NCBI GenBank assembly: GCA_002794785.1 | Contig: NBBA01000002.1 | Span: 1,364,001-1,428,000, forward strand | Direction: 5' to 3' | Length of the DNA stretch: 64,000 bases | From: Coniferiporia sulphurascens | Lineage: Eukaryota; Basidiomycota; Agaricomycetes; Hymenochaetales; Hymenochaetaceae | Part shown: positions 32,759 through 44,932 of the stretch, one piece after another | Numbering within the stretch: position 1 is the first letter of the stretch | How the letters are laid out: each line of letters begins with the position of its first letter | The notes under the pieces: model-generated | What the model saw: only the letters and a program-made list of their open reading frames with translations | Databases searched by the model: none | What the model was told of the DNA's origin: nothing | Program-made: the position numbers and the translations under genes

Positions 32759-35700
32759 ACTACGGATCTCCTCCCATCGTGTGTCGTGATAATATAGGTC
32801 GCCGCTGCCTCGCTCAATCTTCGCGATCTCAGCCGTTCTTTCTGCGGATCGCCGTCCTGCTCGTGTATATTTTTGTCGTCTCTTACATGTATGTCCTATC
32901 TGCAAATGTTGCTGCTATTTTACCGGCTTTGTGTAATATCATTCAGTGTCAGTGCGTTTCTCGGAAAAATGGAAAACTCGATCCGGAGTGCGTGCGTGTA
33001 TGTGTGCTGAATTGCAGGCGTACAGATCTTTTTTACTTTTTTCACAAAAATAACGCGCGAGTTCCGAGAACCGACACCGGGCTACGAAAAGCTCACCGGT
33101 GGCTGTGTCAGTCCTTAAAACGGACTTGTTACATCTACAACCTTGCAGAACTGAATGTGGCTCCGCCATCTGCTTTTTTTTTCATCCGGCGTGCGCGCTG
33201 CTTGGAAATACTCCGACCTGTGTTTAAGGGATAACTTTGTCCTTTCTCCCCGGCCAACAGCTGTATTCCATCACTCTGTGCCACATCGGCGCAATTGGGG
33301 ATACCTTCTTCCATCCCGGTGATGACTCTTCTCGAAATCTTGGGGCTTCGGTTCCCGAACGCCAATGCTCGCATTGGCCTGGGGGGGGACTCAGGATCAG
33401 ACCCTTGAAACGCATCAGCTTGACGCTCGGTGCCAACGTGGGAGTCTGCATTACGGTGTGTTCGCAGATGCTGGGTAGTACTGCGGCCCGCGGTGGTATT
33501 TGGGGAGTGACTCGTTCACCAGTTCGCCAATACGACTTCGATATCGGCCAACAAGCAAGCCTTGACTGTTGACCTTATTGATCGGTGGCCTTTGACGCCG
33601 ACCACGCCGCTTCCGCTTCCATTAATAATTATTCCCAGCGTCACCTCCTGGCTACACTCGTGTATGTATGTATGCACATTTTAGGCGCCTTACGCGACGA
33701 CGTTCAAGTACACCGGGGCGCCACCCTCCTGAGGGGGAAGGCCATTACTCGGAAGCATTTGAGGGTAGTCCCCCCTCTCCCCGCGTCCGCTCCGGTCGCT
33801 ACGAATCGAGTCACCCGGACCCGGACCTTTTTTTCCCTCCGTCGTCGCCGAAGTCCGTCGACAAGTGCACAGGCTAGTAAGGACTAAGAAGAACACATAC
33901 ATATCTCGTTGTCCTTGGTGATTATCCTGCGCCATTTAAGTTAGGCACTTTACCAATTGGGGCTGGGTTGGGGATACCGGGGCTCTCGAGTCGCGGGGGT
34001 GATGCGTACTGTCGCGTTCTTTTCCCTTTGGCGCCAATAATAAATGCCAAAGCCTGATACCGTGCTTAATTGGACCCTGCATTCCCCGCCCAAATCGACT
34101 TGAAGGTCCGATGATATTTAAAGAGCAGTGCGTTGCGGCGGGGAAGTACCGATTGAGTACGGTGCTACGGACACCAGTAATTAAATTGGGGAGTAACCCA
34201 CTCTGGTTACTCGTTTGTGCGTCCAAGTAGCCATGTAGTGATGCTACCGTACCTTTTTGCCCTCAGATAAGAGGTGACAGAAGTCGGGGGGACTAGTACT
34301 GGCCGCTCAGCCCGCTGTAACTCAGTTTCTCGGAAAAGCAGTCGTATTTGGTAACCCCGGATTTGAGTCATGCGACGATCGCGCTGACGGCCGTTCCCGC
34401 TTTTGTATAATGTATCCACCCCCGAAATTGTGGCGATCATGCCTGTGTTTGGATGGGTGGACCGTACGTGACGGGTGACGGGCCCTCTAGATCCGAGTCT
34501 CTCCTAAGAATAACATATGCTTTGCTTTGCTTTGCTTTGTTGCCGAAGTGATACTTCCGCCTAACACATGACACAAAGTCTAAGAGCATGGTAATAGCAA
34601 CTACCAACCAATCGAATTATATACTATTAATATGCCCCCCCCGACTAACGCAATACGAGACGAGACGAGACGTACCCCCGCCCGCAGCCCATCATCCTCC
34701 CTCCCCCCCTTTTTTTACATGAGAAAAAAGCATATGATAACGGCATATGCACCGAGTTTCTAAGTAGCTGCAACTCCCTGACACTCACTTGCCGCTCGCT
34801 CCTCGCTCCCCGCTCCCTGCTCCTTTTTTGACGAACGAATACCGAATCGAATGTAAGTATATGGACGGACGGACGAACAAACGGATGGACGAAAAGGGGG
34901 TGTGAACCAATGAACGGTGGGGTATGGTGGTACATGTCTAAATAAAAAAAGTGGAGAGTGGAAGGAAGAAGCTTAAGGAGGGGGTATAAGAAGCGAAGTA
35001 GCAGGGCGTGGGGCACAGGGAGAGGGACGGGACGACAGCTAGACCTTTTGTGGTCACCACCCGTACAGAGTTGTCTGCGTTTACGTGTGGGTCCAAGGCT
35101 TGGCCGGGTACGGAATACGAAGCCTACAGGTACCCACAGCCGGACGGGGATCAGGATGATGGTGGAGGGGGTTATAATCACAGACAGTCAAGAGTGACGG
35201 TGCGGAAACGCGACGCGGGAGGGGAGTAATCCCTTGCGTCCTAATACATGGAAGAAAAGTGAGATACGGAACTATAGCCTAGAGGGATGGAAACGGAGAT
35301 GGACGATGGGGTTGTGTATGTAAGGTTGGATTGGGTTGGGTTGGCGTTGTTGTGCGTACGCGCGATTGCGACCGACTACGATACGGACCGCGAGGTGCGT
35401 GCGTGCGTGCTGCCCCTCGCAGAACAGAGAAAGTATGAATCGCCACTGGTGGTTGGACAATTTGACTGCAGGATGCATTGTACAGCGCGTGAGGACAAAC
35501 GCCGGATACGGAGAAAGACAGATGAGAGGTATGGAAAAAGGGGGAAGGGGATATAGAAAGGGGGGGGACTCCGTACACAAAGCTACGATGTACGATGTAC
35601 GGGAGTGCACATGGCGCCAACGAGCCAACAAAGCAAAGGCAAAAGCAAAAAAAAGGAGCCTCGACGCAAAAGAGGGTCAAGTCAAAAAAGGAAGAGAAAA

Positions 35701-36044
35701 GAAGGAGCAAGACAAAAAGCAAGACGAAGAACGAAGTCGAAGACATAGGCACATATCAGGGCAAAGATCGACAGGCAGGTAAACGAGTGAACGCGCTGAA
35801 CGCACATAAAAAAGAATGTTAGTCCGAGGAGGGGTGGTGTATGGGAAAGCGAGGCGCGAGCCCGAGCTTATCCACATATTCGTCTAAGTCTGAATCAAAA
35901 AGCAACAAAGATAGTGAAAGAAGAGAGAGCGAAGATCAGTCCATCACAAGGGTGGATCTTTTGTGGGCGCACTGGAATATCCAGGTCCTCGAGCCCATAT
36001 TGCCGCGGATGGCGGTCAGTCTAGTACCGCCAACCGGCCGGCAG
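32759..36044. other. long gene-free stretch with simple repeats
   Basis: No gene is supported on either strand. It contains a CTTTG pentanucleotide repeat (about 34519-34540), an ACGAG repeat (about 34655-34672), GGAC-type tetranucleotides near 34862-34875 and purine-rich plus-strand sequence at 35200-35960. Frames of 80-180 codons on both strands (34645-35181, 35279-35752, 35336-35782) follow the base skew and are spurious. The last part is probably the 3' untranslated region of the HSF-type gene. Confidence 0.4.
34519..34540. repeat. CTTTG microsatellite
   Basis: About four and a half tandem copies of the pentamer CTTTG are visible in gene-free sequence. Confidence 0.85.
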
Positions 36045-38627
36045 TCAGGGACCAACGGCCTTCGGCGAGACGTTGACAAGCGGCGACGTCGCACCTGGCG
36101 TACCGCGGTTCGCTGTACCACTGATGTTAATCAACAGGTCCTCACGGCGACCTACCCCCCGCGGTGCGAGCCCGCTTCCACTACGCGGTCGGCTTCCACT
36201 GACGCCGGGCGCGTGTCCATGCCCATGCGGCCATGGCTGAGCCTGCGCGCCAAGGCCCCCCGCGTTGACGCCATTACCGTTGGCATTAGCGTACCCGAGT
36301 GGCGCAGAGTCGCTGCGTGCACGTGAGAGGCGTTTTGATGGACCATCCGAAGGGCCGAGACCCACGGTAGAGAGCGTTGAGCCTGTGCGCTGTCGCTTGC
36401 GGTCCGACGTCGCGGCGTCGAGTTCCATCGCACCCTCGGCACCCGTGTCGTATCGCGCAGGTGGCACGCCGTGGGGATATCCCGTGTCATAGGGTATATG
36501 CTGTAGGCTGTGCGTCCGTGAGAGGTTCGGGTGCGAATGGGGGTGCGGCGGTGCGTGCCCATGGTGGGGCGGGAAATCAGCTGCCGTCGGACTCGATGTC
36601 GGACTGAATGACTGCAGGTTGTGGAACGCGTTCGGAAGCGCCATCGCGGAAGGGTACCGTGATGCGGGAGACGTAATAAATATCGGCGGGTTGTCACTCG
36701 CTTCCCAGAGTTCGGGAGGGAAGCTAGGAACTTGAGAAAGGAAAAAAAGAAAAGGGCGGCCCTAATCAGTACCTGAACGTGCATCTGCATAGAAAAGAAA
36801 TTGCGAAGCGAAGCACGCCCGTGTGCGGTATGAAGATAGCATCCTGATGCTTACCGGATCCTGGGAACGCCTTGGAAATGACCTCATGGAGAGTCTTTGT
36901 GACGCTCGTAAGGCGGTCGACCTTGGCACGCTCAGCTTCGAGAGCGCGGATGACACGCCGGTTCTGATCACGCATCTGGTTGAGCTGCGCGGCTACTTCT
37001 CCCGGCAACTCGACGCGGTGCTTGATGGTGGGATCGGGCTCGAGTGCCTTGCGCTTGATCTCGTCGAGCAGGTCGGGTCGCCCACGCAGAAACTTTGGGT
37101 GCGAAAACTCCCATGTCTGTGCATCGGTTGACGTGCGTTGGGCGCGGGGTGTCTGGCGACCCTAGGCAGATCAGCACGGAGCGGTATATATTTAGGTCAA
37201 GATGGGACTCACCCGATTGATTTTGTGGAAGCCATACATGTTGAGCTGACGAACAAAGCTCGAGAACTAGAATCCACGAAATTAGCTAGGATGTGATTCC
37301 AAACAGAAAAGCTTACGTTGTTGTGTTTGAAATGCGAGCCAAGAATAGTGCGGCTAAACTCGCCGACATTTGAGACTACGAAGCTGAGGCAGAGTGAGTC
37401 CAGAGACGAAGACACGGACGCGAGAGTATGCGTACCTAGTGCCAAGTTCCGTCCACTGTATGAAGTGGGAGGACTTGGGGTCGCTGATCATCCTAAAGAA
37501 GGACAGGCACGTGGGAATGAGTTACGTGATACGTAATTACACGGAAGGAGAGAACGCGAGAACACCTACTGATAGAGTTTAGACACGAAGTTGTTCGTGC
37601 CGGATGGTTTCCCAATTATTCCCCCCGACTGCGCCATATCGGCGTTGTGCCCAGCGGACAAGTGGTGTCCGAGCGTCTTGAACGGGTCTTCGTGTTCCCC
37701 GCCAGACGAGCTGCCGTCGACGGGGCTGCCCTGCGACTCCAGGCTCGGGTAGCCCATATCCACCTCCTCGAACGAGGCGGGCGTGAGCTCGAGCGAGGCA
37801 GAGACGTCTCCAGACTCGTAGACGTTCTCCTCGACGGCCATGGGCAAGTGCGCCGTGCTGCCGGTGAAGCTGCGCTTCCGCGGGATAGACTTGCCGGAGG
37901 AAGACGAAGAGCGCGAGCTAGCGGTGGAGCGGTGGAGAGCAATCTCAAAAGGGCCCGCGCTATGTTCGTAGCGCACGCCGGGCTCGGGCGGGCCGTAGGC
38001 AAACATAGACGGTATCGGACCGTGTGTGTGGTGTCCGTGGTGACCGTGGTGGTGTCCCTGGCTTTGTGGGTGGCGATGGCCAGGGGCTGAGAACGCGTGC
38101 TGCTGCGGAGTCGTGTTGGCGGTAGACGGCGAGAGCGGCGTGACCGGGGAGAGCGTCGTACTCGCAGTGGACGGGTGCGGGGACGGCGTAATGGGGGAGA
38201 GGTTCGTCGGGGAGGTGACGGTCAGCGAGGAGATGTTGAGCGATAGCGAGCCGGAGCGCTCAAGACGGCCGTCGTTGACCTGCTGGCCGTGGAAGAAGGC
38301 CGGGTAGGACTGATCGACGAGGTTGGGAGAAGAGGTGGAGGGCGAGTGGAAGGGAGAGCCGGTCACTGGCTGAAGGAGGTGCGGAGCATTTGGCCACTGA
38401 GGCTGCTGCTGACCAGGAACCTGGGACTGGGGTTGCGATTGAGGTTGCTGTTGCGCCTGCTGCTGTTGGCTGGACGCCTGTGTCTGTGCTGATTGGCCCT
38501 GCGATTGGGACTGGGATGGCGACTGCTGTTGCTGTTGCTGTTGCGAGGGCTGCTGCTGCTGGGGGGAAAAATGGGCGTCGGGCGAGGGGATGCCCTGGAC
38601 GAAGGGGGCGTGCTGGACCATGTCCAT
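36045..38627 (-). CDS. HSF-type DNA-binding transcription factor
   Basis: Six exons, 38627-37570, 37492-37436, 37383-37317, 37266-37213, 37161-36855 and 36730-36045, close to 742 aa. The HSF DNA-binding domain spans about 343-415 (NNFVSKLYQMI, HFIQWTELGTSFVV, FSRTILGSHFKHNNFSSFVR with recognition helix, QLNMYGFHKINR) and is followed by TWEFSHPKFLRGRPDLLDEI. A coiled coil (ELPGEVAAQLNQMRDQNRRV then RALEAERAKVDRL) at about 470-515 is the likely oligomerisation region. The N-terminal 330 residues are disordered and rich in Gln, Ser, Pro and His. The position of the domain, far from the N terminus, and its sequence resemble the Mga1/Sfl1-like HSF-type factors of basidiomycetes rather than a classical Hsf1, but I cannot separate them without alignment. 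The start at 38627 (MDMVQHAPF) follows the 5' untranslated sequence; the frame is open upstream to 38798. Confidence 0.9.
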
Positions 38628-39427
38628 TGCAGCGGATGGAGACTTGCAAGGGGTGTGCACGGGCACGGGTACTTGACTAGTACAAAGAGGGACACGCTGC
38701 AGATGATACGTACAAGGACAGCTACCCGGGCTCGGACTCTGAAAGAAAACGCGGGCGGGGTAGGGGACGGCAAACTGGCAACAATCAGAGGAGAACACGG
38801 GCTAGCATCAACCTAGGGGCTCGGCGGGACTGGATGGGCATGCGCAGGGGGGGCGCAGCGCGGGCAGTCGTCGGCGCAACGGCGTCGGGGAGTCGGGATC
38901 ACGAAGAAGATGGAGGCGACGTGAAGTCAGAAGGGGCGTTGGAACATCAAGGAGCTTGTGGACTGCAAGAAAAGGAACGGGGAGGAGGAGGAGGAGGGAC
39001 CGACAGAAAAAAGGAGGGACAAACGGAGACGCAAACGCAAACGCAAACAGCAGCGCGGCAAGCCACGAAAAGTCCGTCCGCTTTCGTTCGAGTACAGCCT
39101 GCGCTCTTGGCCGGGGGCCCCGGTCACCGTCTTTATAAAATCATGCAAATGATTCCGCATCAGCTTTCAAAGAATCGATATCATCGCACACAAGGTTAAA
39201 ATTTTAGCTTGCGGCTGCACGTCCTCCATTCGCTCTTTTCCTCGGCGACAAACTGCGGCAGATAGTTCTGCAGACGCCTCTGCGGTACCGCATATTGTAT
39301 CTGTTATCCGCCCATCCGTGACCACCTGTAACACCTGCCTTTTCGGGGGTATCCCGTAACTGCTCCCCGCTCGTCGTCCCCGTCGTCGTTCGGCCGCCTA
39401 AACCCTCTTTCCAAACAATTCATCGCC
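38628..39427. promoter_or_regulatory. 800-bp divergent promoter between the HSF-type factor and ARP2
   Basis: The two genes face away from each other across this interval. A TATAAA-like element (about 39132-39138) lies near 290 bases upstream of ARP2. The stretch 39020-39055 has CAAACGCAAACGCAAAC-like short repeats. Sequence just before ARP2 (39330-39425) is pyrimidine-rich. Confidence 0.4.
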
Positions 39428-41191
39428 ATGGATCCCCAGCCCCCCATCGTCGTCGATAACGGGACCGGGGTGCGTATCATCGCCCGCCGATCGCGAGCTC
39501 GCCTCGTCGGTACTGCTCCGCTGATGCTGATACGCGTCGTTGTCTCCTCCAGTTCGTCAAGGTCGGATACGCCGGCTCCAACTTCCCTGAACATGGTGTG
39601 CACGCCGCCCCTCTACTTCCTGTGCCCCTTCCATCTCTAACGATTCCGATGTCAATGCTCGCGACGATCTCCATCTCCCCTTTCCGATGTCCGCGCGCGC
39701 AGTCTTCCCTTCCATCGTCGGTCGGCCCATCTTACGCGCGGAGGAGCGCGTTGGGAGCGCGATTATCAAGGACATCATGGTCGGCGACGAGGCCGCTGCG
39801 AACCGCAATTATTTGCAGGTCACTCAGCCGATGGAGCACGGCATCGTGCGTAACTGGGAGGACATGAAACACCTCTGGGACTACACTTTCGCGGAGAAGC
39901 TGCGTCTCGACCCCGCCGGCCGCAAGGTGCTGCTCACTGAGCCGCCGATGAACCCAAAGGCGAACCGTCAGCGCATGTGCCAGGTCATGTTCGAGGAGTA
40001 CGGCTTCGGCGGCGTGTATGTCGCGATCCAGGCCGTGCTCACGCTGTATGCGCAGGGGCTTACCACGGGCGTCGTCGTTGATTCGGGCGACGGTGTCACG
40101 CATATTGTGCCCGTGTACGACGGCTTTTCGATGCCGCACCTCACGCGCCGTCTCGATATTGCAGGTCGCGACGTCACGCGTTATTTGATCAAGCTCCTGC
40201 TTATGCGTGGCTACGCATTCAACCGGACGGCAGACTTTGAGACTGTCCGGCAGATCAAGGAAAAGCTTTGCTATGTCAGGTGTGCAAAAAGAGACCTTCG
40301 AGCTAGCGTAATGCTGAGTTCTTCCCTTGTCTAGCTATGATTTGGATCAAGATACGAGATTGGCAGAGGAGACAACTGTACTGGTGGAAAACTACACGGT
40401 ATGTCATCATTCCGACCATAAAGCACCTTTTGTCAACATGCTTTTCGGCCGCAGCTGCCAGATGGCCGGATTATCAAAGTCGGGCAGGAACGCTTTGAAG
40501 CGCCGGAGTGCATGTTCCAGCCACACCTCGTAGACGTTGAGCAACCCGGAGTTGCCGGTGCGTCAAAGTCTTTATAGACGCCCATCGGCGTATTTTCTCA
40601 CCCTCTTTTCTCTTTACCAGAAATGCTCTTCCAGACGATCCAGGCCGCGGCGGTAGATGTGCGTTCGGAGCTGTATAAGCACATCGTGCTATCCGGGGGC
40701 TCGAGCATGTATCCCGGCCTGCCAAGCCGCCTTGAGAAGGAGATGAAACAGCTATACCTCACGCGCGTGCTAGGGGGCGACCCGACAAGGCTTAATGTCA
40801 GTTCTATCTTTACACTCTTCCTCAGTCTAAGCTAACTCACACCCGCTATCGCACCATACCTCGTCATATCGTATTTGTCTTTATCATCTTCTCGTCCGCG
40901 ATCGCCCTTCATCTCTTCGTCATTCCGTGATTCGTTTTTTCCCCCTCTTTTCCGGACCCGCCCGCCACCCTCGCGCTCTTCCGCTATTTTTAAAAATTGC
41001 AAAAAAAACAAACTGTGCAGAAATTTAAAATCCGGATTGAGGATCCTCCGCGGCGGAAACACATGGTGTTCCTCGGTGGGGCGGTGCTTGCTGATATTAT
41101 GAAGAACCGGCAGGAGTTCTGGATATCGCGAGAGGAGTGGTACGAGCAGGGGGCGCGTGCGCTGGACAAGCTCGGGCGCGGGGAGAACTAG
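39428..41191 (+). CDS. ARP2: actin-related protein 2 (Arp2/3 complex subunit)
   Basis: Actin-fold ATP-binding subunit that, with Arp3, nucleates branched actin filaments at endocytic patches. Seven exons, 39428-39469, 39553-39595, 39703-40279, 40335-40398, 40455-40557, 40621-40796 and 41021-41191, give 391 aa, the family length. Typical blocks are [94 protein letters not shown], and the C-terminal [20 protein letters not shown] then [14 protein letters not shown]. Phosphate loops DNGTG and DSGDG are intact. The sequence [12 protein letters not shown] distinguishes Arp2 from actin and Arp3. Exons 1 and 2 are very short (42 and 43 nt). The last intron (40797-41020) is 224 nt, unusually long here. 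Confidence 0.96.
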
Positions 41192-41962
41192 GACTTGCGG
41201 TGGTGGGAAAAGAAGAGATGGGCGAGCGCAGTTCCCGATATCCAATTTGTTGTATTTACCAGCCTACACTTTCATTCTTTTTTTTTCTTTTTTTGCGTCT
41301 TATCCTGGATGGATTTGGCGCTGGCGATGGTGTGATTCTTTTTTCCCTAGGCCTGGCGCATTTTTAGCCGCGAGGGGAGTGTGTGCAAGTATATGCGGAT
41401 GAGGGATAACGCGAGTGATCGGTGTCTTTCCGGGTCGACCCCTCGAGTTTGAGCGTATGATCGCATCTCGTGCGCGTCTGGCCACGCCCCCCCAAATAGT
41501 GCTTTTCCTTATGCAGGCCTATGCTTAATGCTTGATTTCTATTCCGCCCTTGGGCCCCAATCGTAGTTCATCAGCGGCGTTTGTATGACCCGCTGCGTAG
41601 AACGGGTGTGCCCCTAACGGTGGACTCGTCTGAGTCCTGCGAGTGGGTAGGTTTCCCCGCCGGCGAGGAGAGGAGAGGGAGTGCCCGCTGCCGATGGTTC
41701 TGCGAGTGGGAGCCTTGTGCGGCCCGCGCCCGCGTGCGTGTGAGGCTCTTGTGCCAGTGAGTCTTTTTTTGGGGAGGGAAGACACGGCGGTTCGGCCTGC
41801 GGAGGGAGGCGCCGCCCCTGGCGCTGTGATACCCTCATTCATTCATTTCATACACTGGTACTCCGGATCTTCGGGGGCGTTTGCTATTAAAGATGCAGGA
41901 TGCTGGAGGGGGGCAGAGCCACCGCCACCGATTGCCTGGGAGGCGATTACTGTAATGTAATC

Positions 41963-41992
41963 TCACACACGCACACACACGCGCGCGCGCGC
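41963..41992. repeat. CA/CG dinucleotide tract
   Basis: Alternating CA units change to CG units over about 30 bases, a potential Z-DNA-forming alternating purine-pyrimidine stretch. It lies downstream of ARP2. Confidence 0.8.
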
Positions 41993-42165
41993 TCAGGCTC
42001 AGGCGCAGGTAGGCTCGGCAGCCTACTCGCGCTCGATGCCCGGATTGGGGGAGGCTCGTGTTTGTTTTTCGCTTATTCGTGTTGCATTCGTTGTGCGGCC
42101 GTGTGGGCGCCGCTGGGTGGTGCTGCCAGTGCGCGACGAGCCTGGCCGCCGGGGCTGAGCGGCTC

Positions 42166-42190
42166 GAGCCTGAGCCTGAGCCTGAGCCTG
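42166..42190. repeat. GAGCCT hexanucleotide repeat
   Basis: Four tandem copies of GAGCCT are directly visible in intergenic sequence. Confidence 0.85.
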
Positions 42191-42972
42191 GGATCGTTCT
42201 CAGCGGCTTTGGTACCCGCGCACGATTGGACTTTTCGAATTCGCCAACTTTAAACTTAGTAATGTAATGTAATGCGCGCTGCGCTTCGGGCTTCGTTACT
42301 CCGCAGAGCTGTGCCTGTTTTTATATATACGTGTGTTTTGTTTCGCACTAGTATTTACGCGAGGAGAAACGCGCTAAGGGGGAGGAGGGGGGGAAGAGAA
42401 AAGTGGGGGAAAAAAAAGAAGAATTTGGATGTTTTGTCTCAGGCTGGTTGGTTGGTGTGTGTATTTTTCCTGAGAGAAGAGTTTATTTCATTTGGTGTAA
42501 CGTTTGGCGTTGAGGTACGGTTAATTTTGAAGATCTGCATAGTACGTATTACTGTATGGCATTCCCTTCCTTCCCCTCCCCCCCTTGAAGCCGTTCGATT
42601 TCGATTTCGATTTTCGGTTTCGGTTTCTCTGAGATCCAAGGGTAATCTTTGACGCTAGTATTGGTGCTAGCGTCGGTGTTTGACAGGTTCGAATTGCATG
42701 CAAAATGTCTGAAGTTAATAGGTTGGTGATAGGCGTTTGGGAACTCGAATTAATGGCACGGTCGCAGTTGCGGCTGCGGTCGGCCATGGTCCTCTTATCC
42801 CCATTCGGTAGGACATCCGAAACGATGTCCCCCCAGGTACGTCGGCAAAAAAAGTTGCCTGCCTGCGATACGTATAATTGACCGGTTGACATAAGTATGT
42901 ACTGTTACGTATAGATGCACTATAAGGCCAGAACAGCGCACAGCGCACAGCTCCTGGCTCTCACCACGGAGG

Positions 42973-44468
42973 CTATCGCGGCGCAGCGTCGGCCGCCTGC
43001 ACCCAGAAGTCGGCCCACGCGCGCATCTCGCGCAGCTCGGCGGCCTTGGCCGAGTCCGGCGGGGCGGACGGCGAGGGCGCAGCGCGGAGGATGTCTTGGC
43101 CTTGCACGAGGCGCAGCTCGCGCGCGCGCTGGCGGCGGACGCGTCGCTCTGGGTCGGCGAGGTCTTTCTCCTCGTCTGTCGCGTCGTCGGAGAATGGGGG
43201 CACGGGCGGGGCGGGTGAGGCTGCGGCGTGGGCCCGCGTGAGGCGCACGATTGCGAGTGTTTTGGAGAGCGCGAGGGAGACGGAGAGGGAGAGTGGGGTT
43301 TGTGCTGGTTCTGTTGGGGTGCGGGTGGGCGCGGTCTCGTGGAAGTGCGCGAGCACGAGTGCGGAGAAGAGGTCGCCGACGCCGGAGAAGTAGCCTGGGA
43401 TGCATGGGAGGACGTGGGCGTGTACGGTTGATATTCCTTTTTGGCTTGTATTGATTCCATCGGAGGTTGTGGCTGTAAGGGCGGTGTAGGAGGAAGAGAT
43501 GCAAATTAGGTGAGATTGCATTAGCGACGCTTTGGTGTCTGTGTCTCCTGGCAATAGATGGGCGGGCAGCAGGTCGCGCAGGAAGTCGCGTAACGGCATC
43601 GAGCTCATGACGACGTGTGGGACGTGATATACTTCGTGCAGTATTTTCAGCGCACGGCGGAGGGAGTGCATGTCGGACATGACTGTGTTTGTAAGTGTTC
43701 TGTTATGCATGTGAGTAAAACCTTTTGATCTTCTCAAGCCACGATAAGTTGGCCGTGCACTGACTCGATCTCAAACCAGTTCGGCGTGATTATTGTTGCC
43801 AGGGGAAGAATCTCCCTGTATATAGGTATCACGTCGGGTGCAACGTAGAGCTTGCCCGAGTCACCTAGGACGGCTGTATGTTCCCGTATTAGCTACATGT
43901 GTATGCAACATGAGAAAGTGAGGGATGTTGGGCGCACGATCGAGAAGGTAGATCAGATCAGGGTTGTTGCTCTTGAGCTTCCTTGCCAGGTCGGCGATGA
44001 CGGACAGTGCTTCGGCGCCGGGGATGTAGCCTTGTGGTAGTAAACATGATCCATTTTAAGCCGTGTTCTCAGAATGAGTATACTTGTATGCGGACCTGTG
44101 AGGAGTCTTCGCTGTGAGAGCAGGCCGTTTGTTTCCATGATGTTGAATATTGTTGTGAAGTCCTGAGAGGTAGTCCTTGATCCGCCGAAGCGACCATATC
44201 CTGTAATAGATAGAGAAAACCCAACGTAAAAAGGAATTGGAGCAGAGAGAAGGTCGTTCATTGCTCACCGCTATGGTTAGAAAAGTTGACGGTGTTTACT
44301 ACCTGTACCAAACACAGTTCAGTCACTTCCTACAAAACGGGCAAAAGACGAAAATTGACTCCATACGTCTACGTCGAAGCCTAGGCACTGGAGGGGGAAT
44401 ACAGCGGCCTTCCCGCCGACGTAGCCGTAAGCGACGTGGGACTGTACGCTGAGTACGCGGTCGCTCAT
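42973..44468 (-). CDS. pyridoxal kinase
   Basis: Phosphorylates pyridoxal, pyridoxine and pyridoxamine at the 5' hydroxyl in vitamin B6 salvage; cytosolic. Six exons, 44468-44367, 44302-44269, 44200-44096, 44030-43938, 43873-43765 and 43699-42973, close to 389 aa. Family blocks are [84 protein letters not shown], and the anion-hole/catalytic motif [15 protein letters not shown] with Asp257. The C-terminal 100 residues after HFHETAPT are extended, Ala/Pro/Arg-rich and charged compared with the roughly 310-aa bacterial and animal enzymes. The C-terminal end [14 protein letters not shown] follows a predicted amphipathic helix. Exon 6 starts at 43699 because only that acceptor keeps frame (WFEIETLTN). 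The usual LTG after WFE is LTN here. Confidence 0.93.
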
Positions 44469-44932
44469 AGTCTGCCGCTGGCTGCGGTGAGTTCAGAGTG
44501 GGATGGCGCGGTTAGGAACTTAAGCTTCGGAGTTGTTTTGAAGCTGCTGAAGGAGTACGAAAACGCAGATCAATATGGATTATCTCAGAAGCCTAAATTA
44601 TCATCATTGACTCACTCTGGATTATGTCAGATGCTTGTCTGTGTTTGTGGCGGATGGTGTTGTGTAAATTCCCCGCCCTTTTGTACCACGTCTGTTTACT
44701 TGTAGTTGGGAAGGCGATTTGGTAAATTGAGGAGAAGAAACGCGTTCAACGCCTGGCGGGTTATTTTGGCAAACGCGTAAAAAGATGATAATTGGGCCCT
44801 ATGTAACGCCGGTCACGTGTAGCACACGTGGGCTCTGCTGAATGCATCCGAGGCTGGCTCTGTGGGACTGTGACACGGAGCTCGGACGTGGTGCAGCCCA
44901 TCTCAGGCTCTCTGTCCTTCAGTCTCCCTCTG
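44469..44932. promoter_or_regulatory. divergent promoter between pyridoxal kinase and the START-domain gene
   Basis: The 464 bases separate start codons on opposite strands. It contains two nearby CACGTG-type words (CACGTGTAGCACACGTGG at about 44814-44831), which are potential bHLH (E-box) sites; function is inferred from sequence only. Confidence 0.45.

Larger units (their letters stand above)
41192..42972. other. convergent intergenic region with simple repeats
   Basis: This lies between the 3' ends of ARP2 and pyridoxal kinase. It contains a (CA)n(CG)n tract (about 41963-41992) and four tandem GAGCCT hexamers (42166-42190). No gene is supported. Frames of 100-130 codons on both strands have no domains. 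Confidence 0.45.

Noticed and set aside
35326..35346. GGTTGGATTGGGTTGGG-like telomeric repeat
   Set aside because: Too short and irregular to be a telomeric tract, and it lies in the middle of the window.
35279..35752. 157-codon minus ORF rich in Phe, Leu and Cys
   Set aside because: Product of the purine/pyrimidine skew downstream of the HSF-type gene; no splice sites or domain.
42920..43504. 194-codon minus ORF rich in Arg and Pro
   Set aside because: Alternate phase of pyridoxal kinase exon 6.
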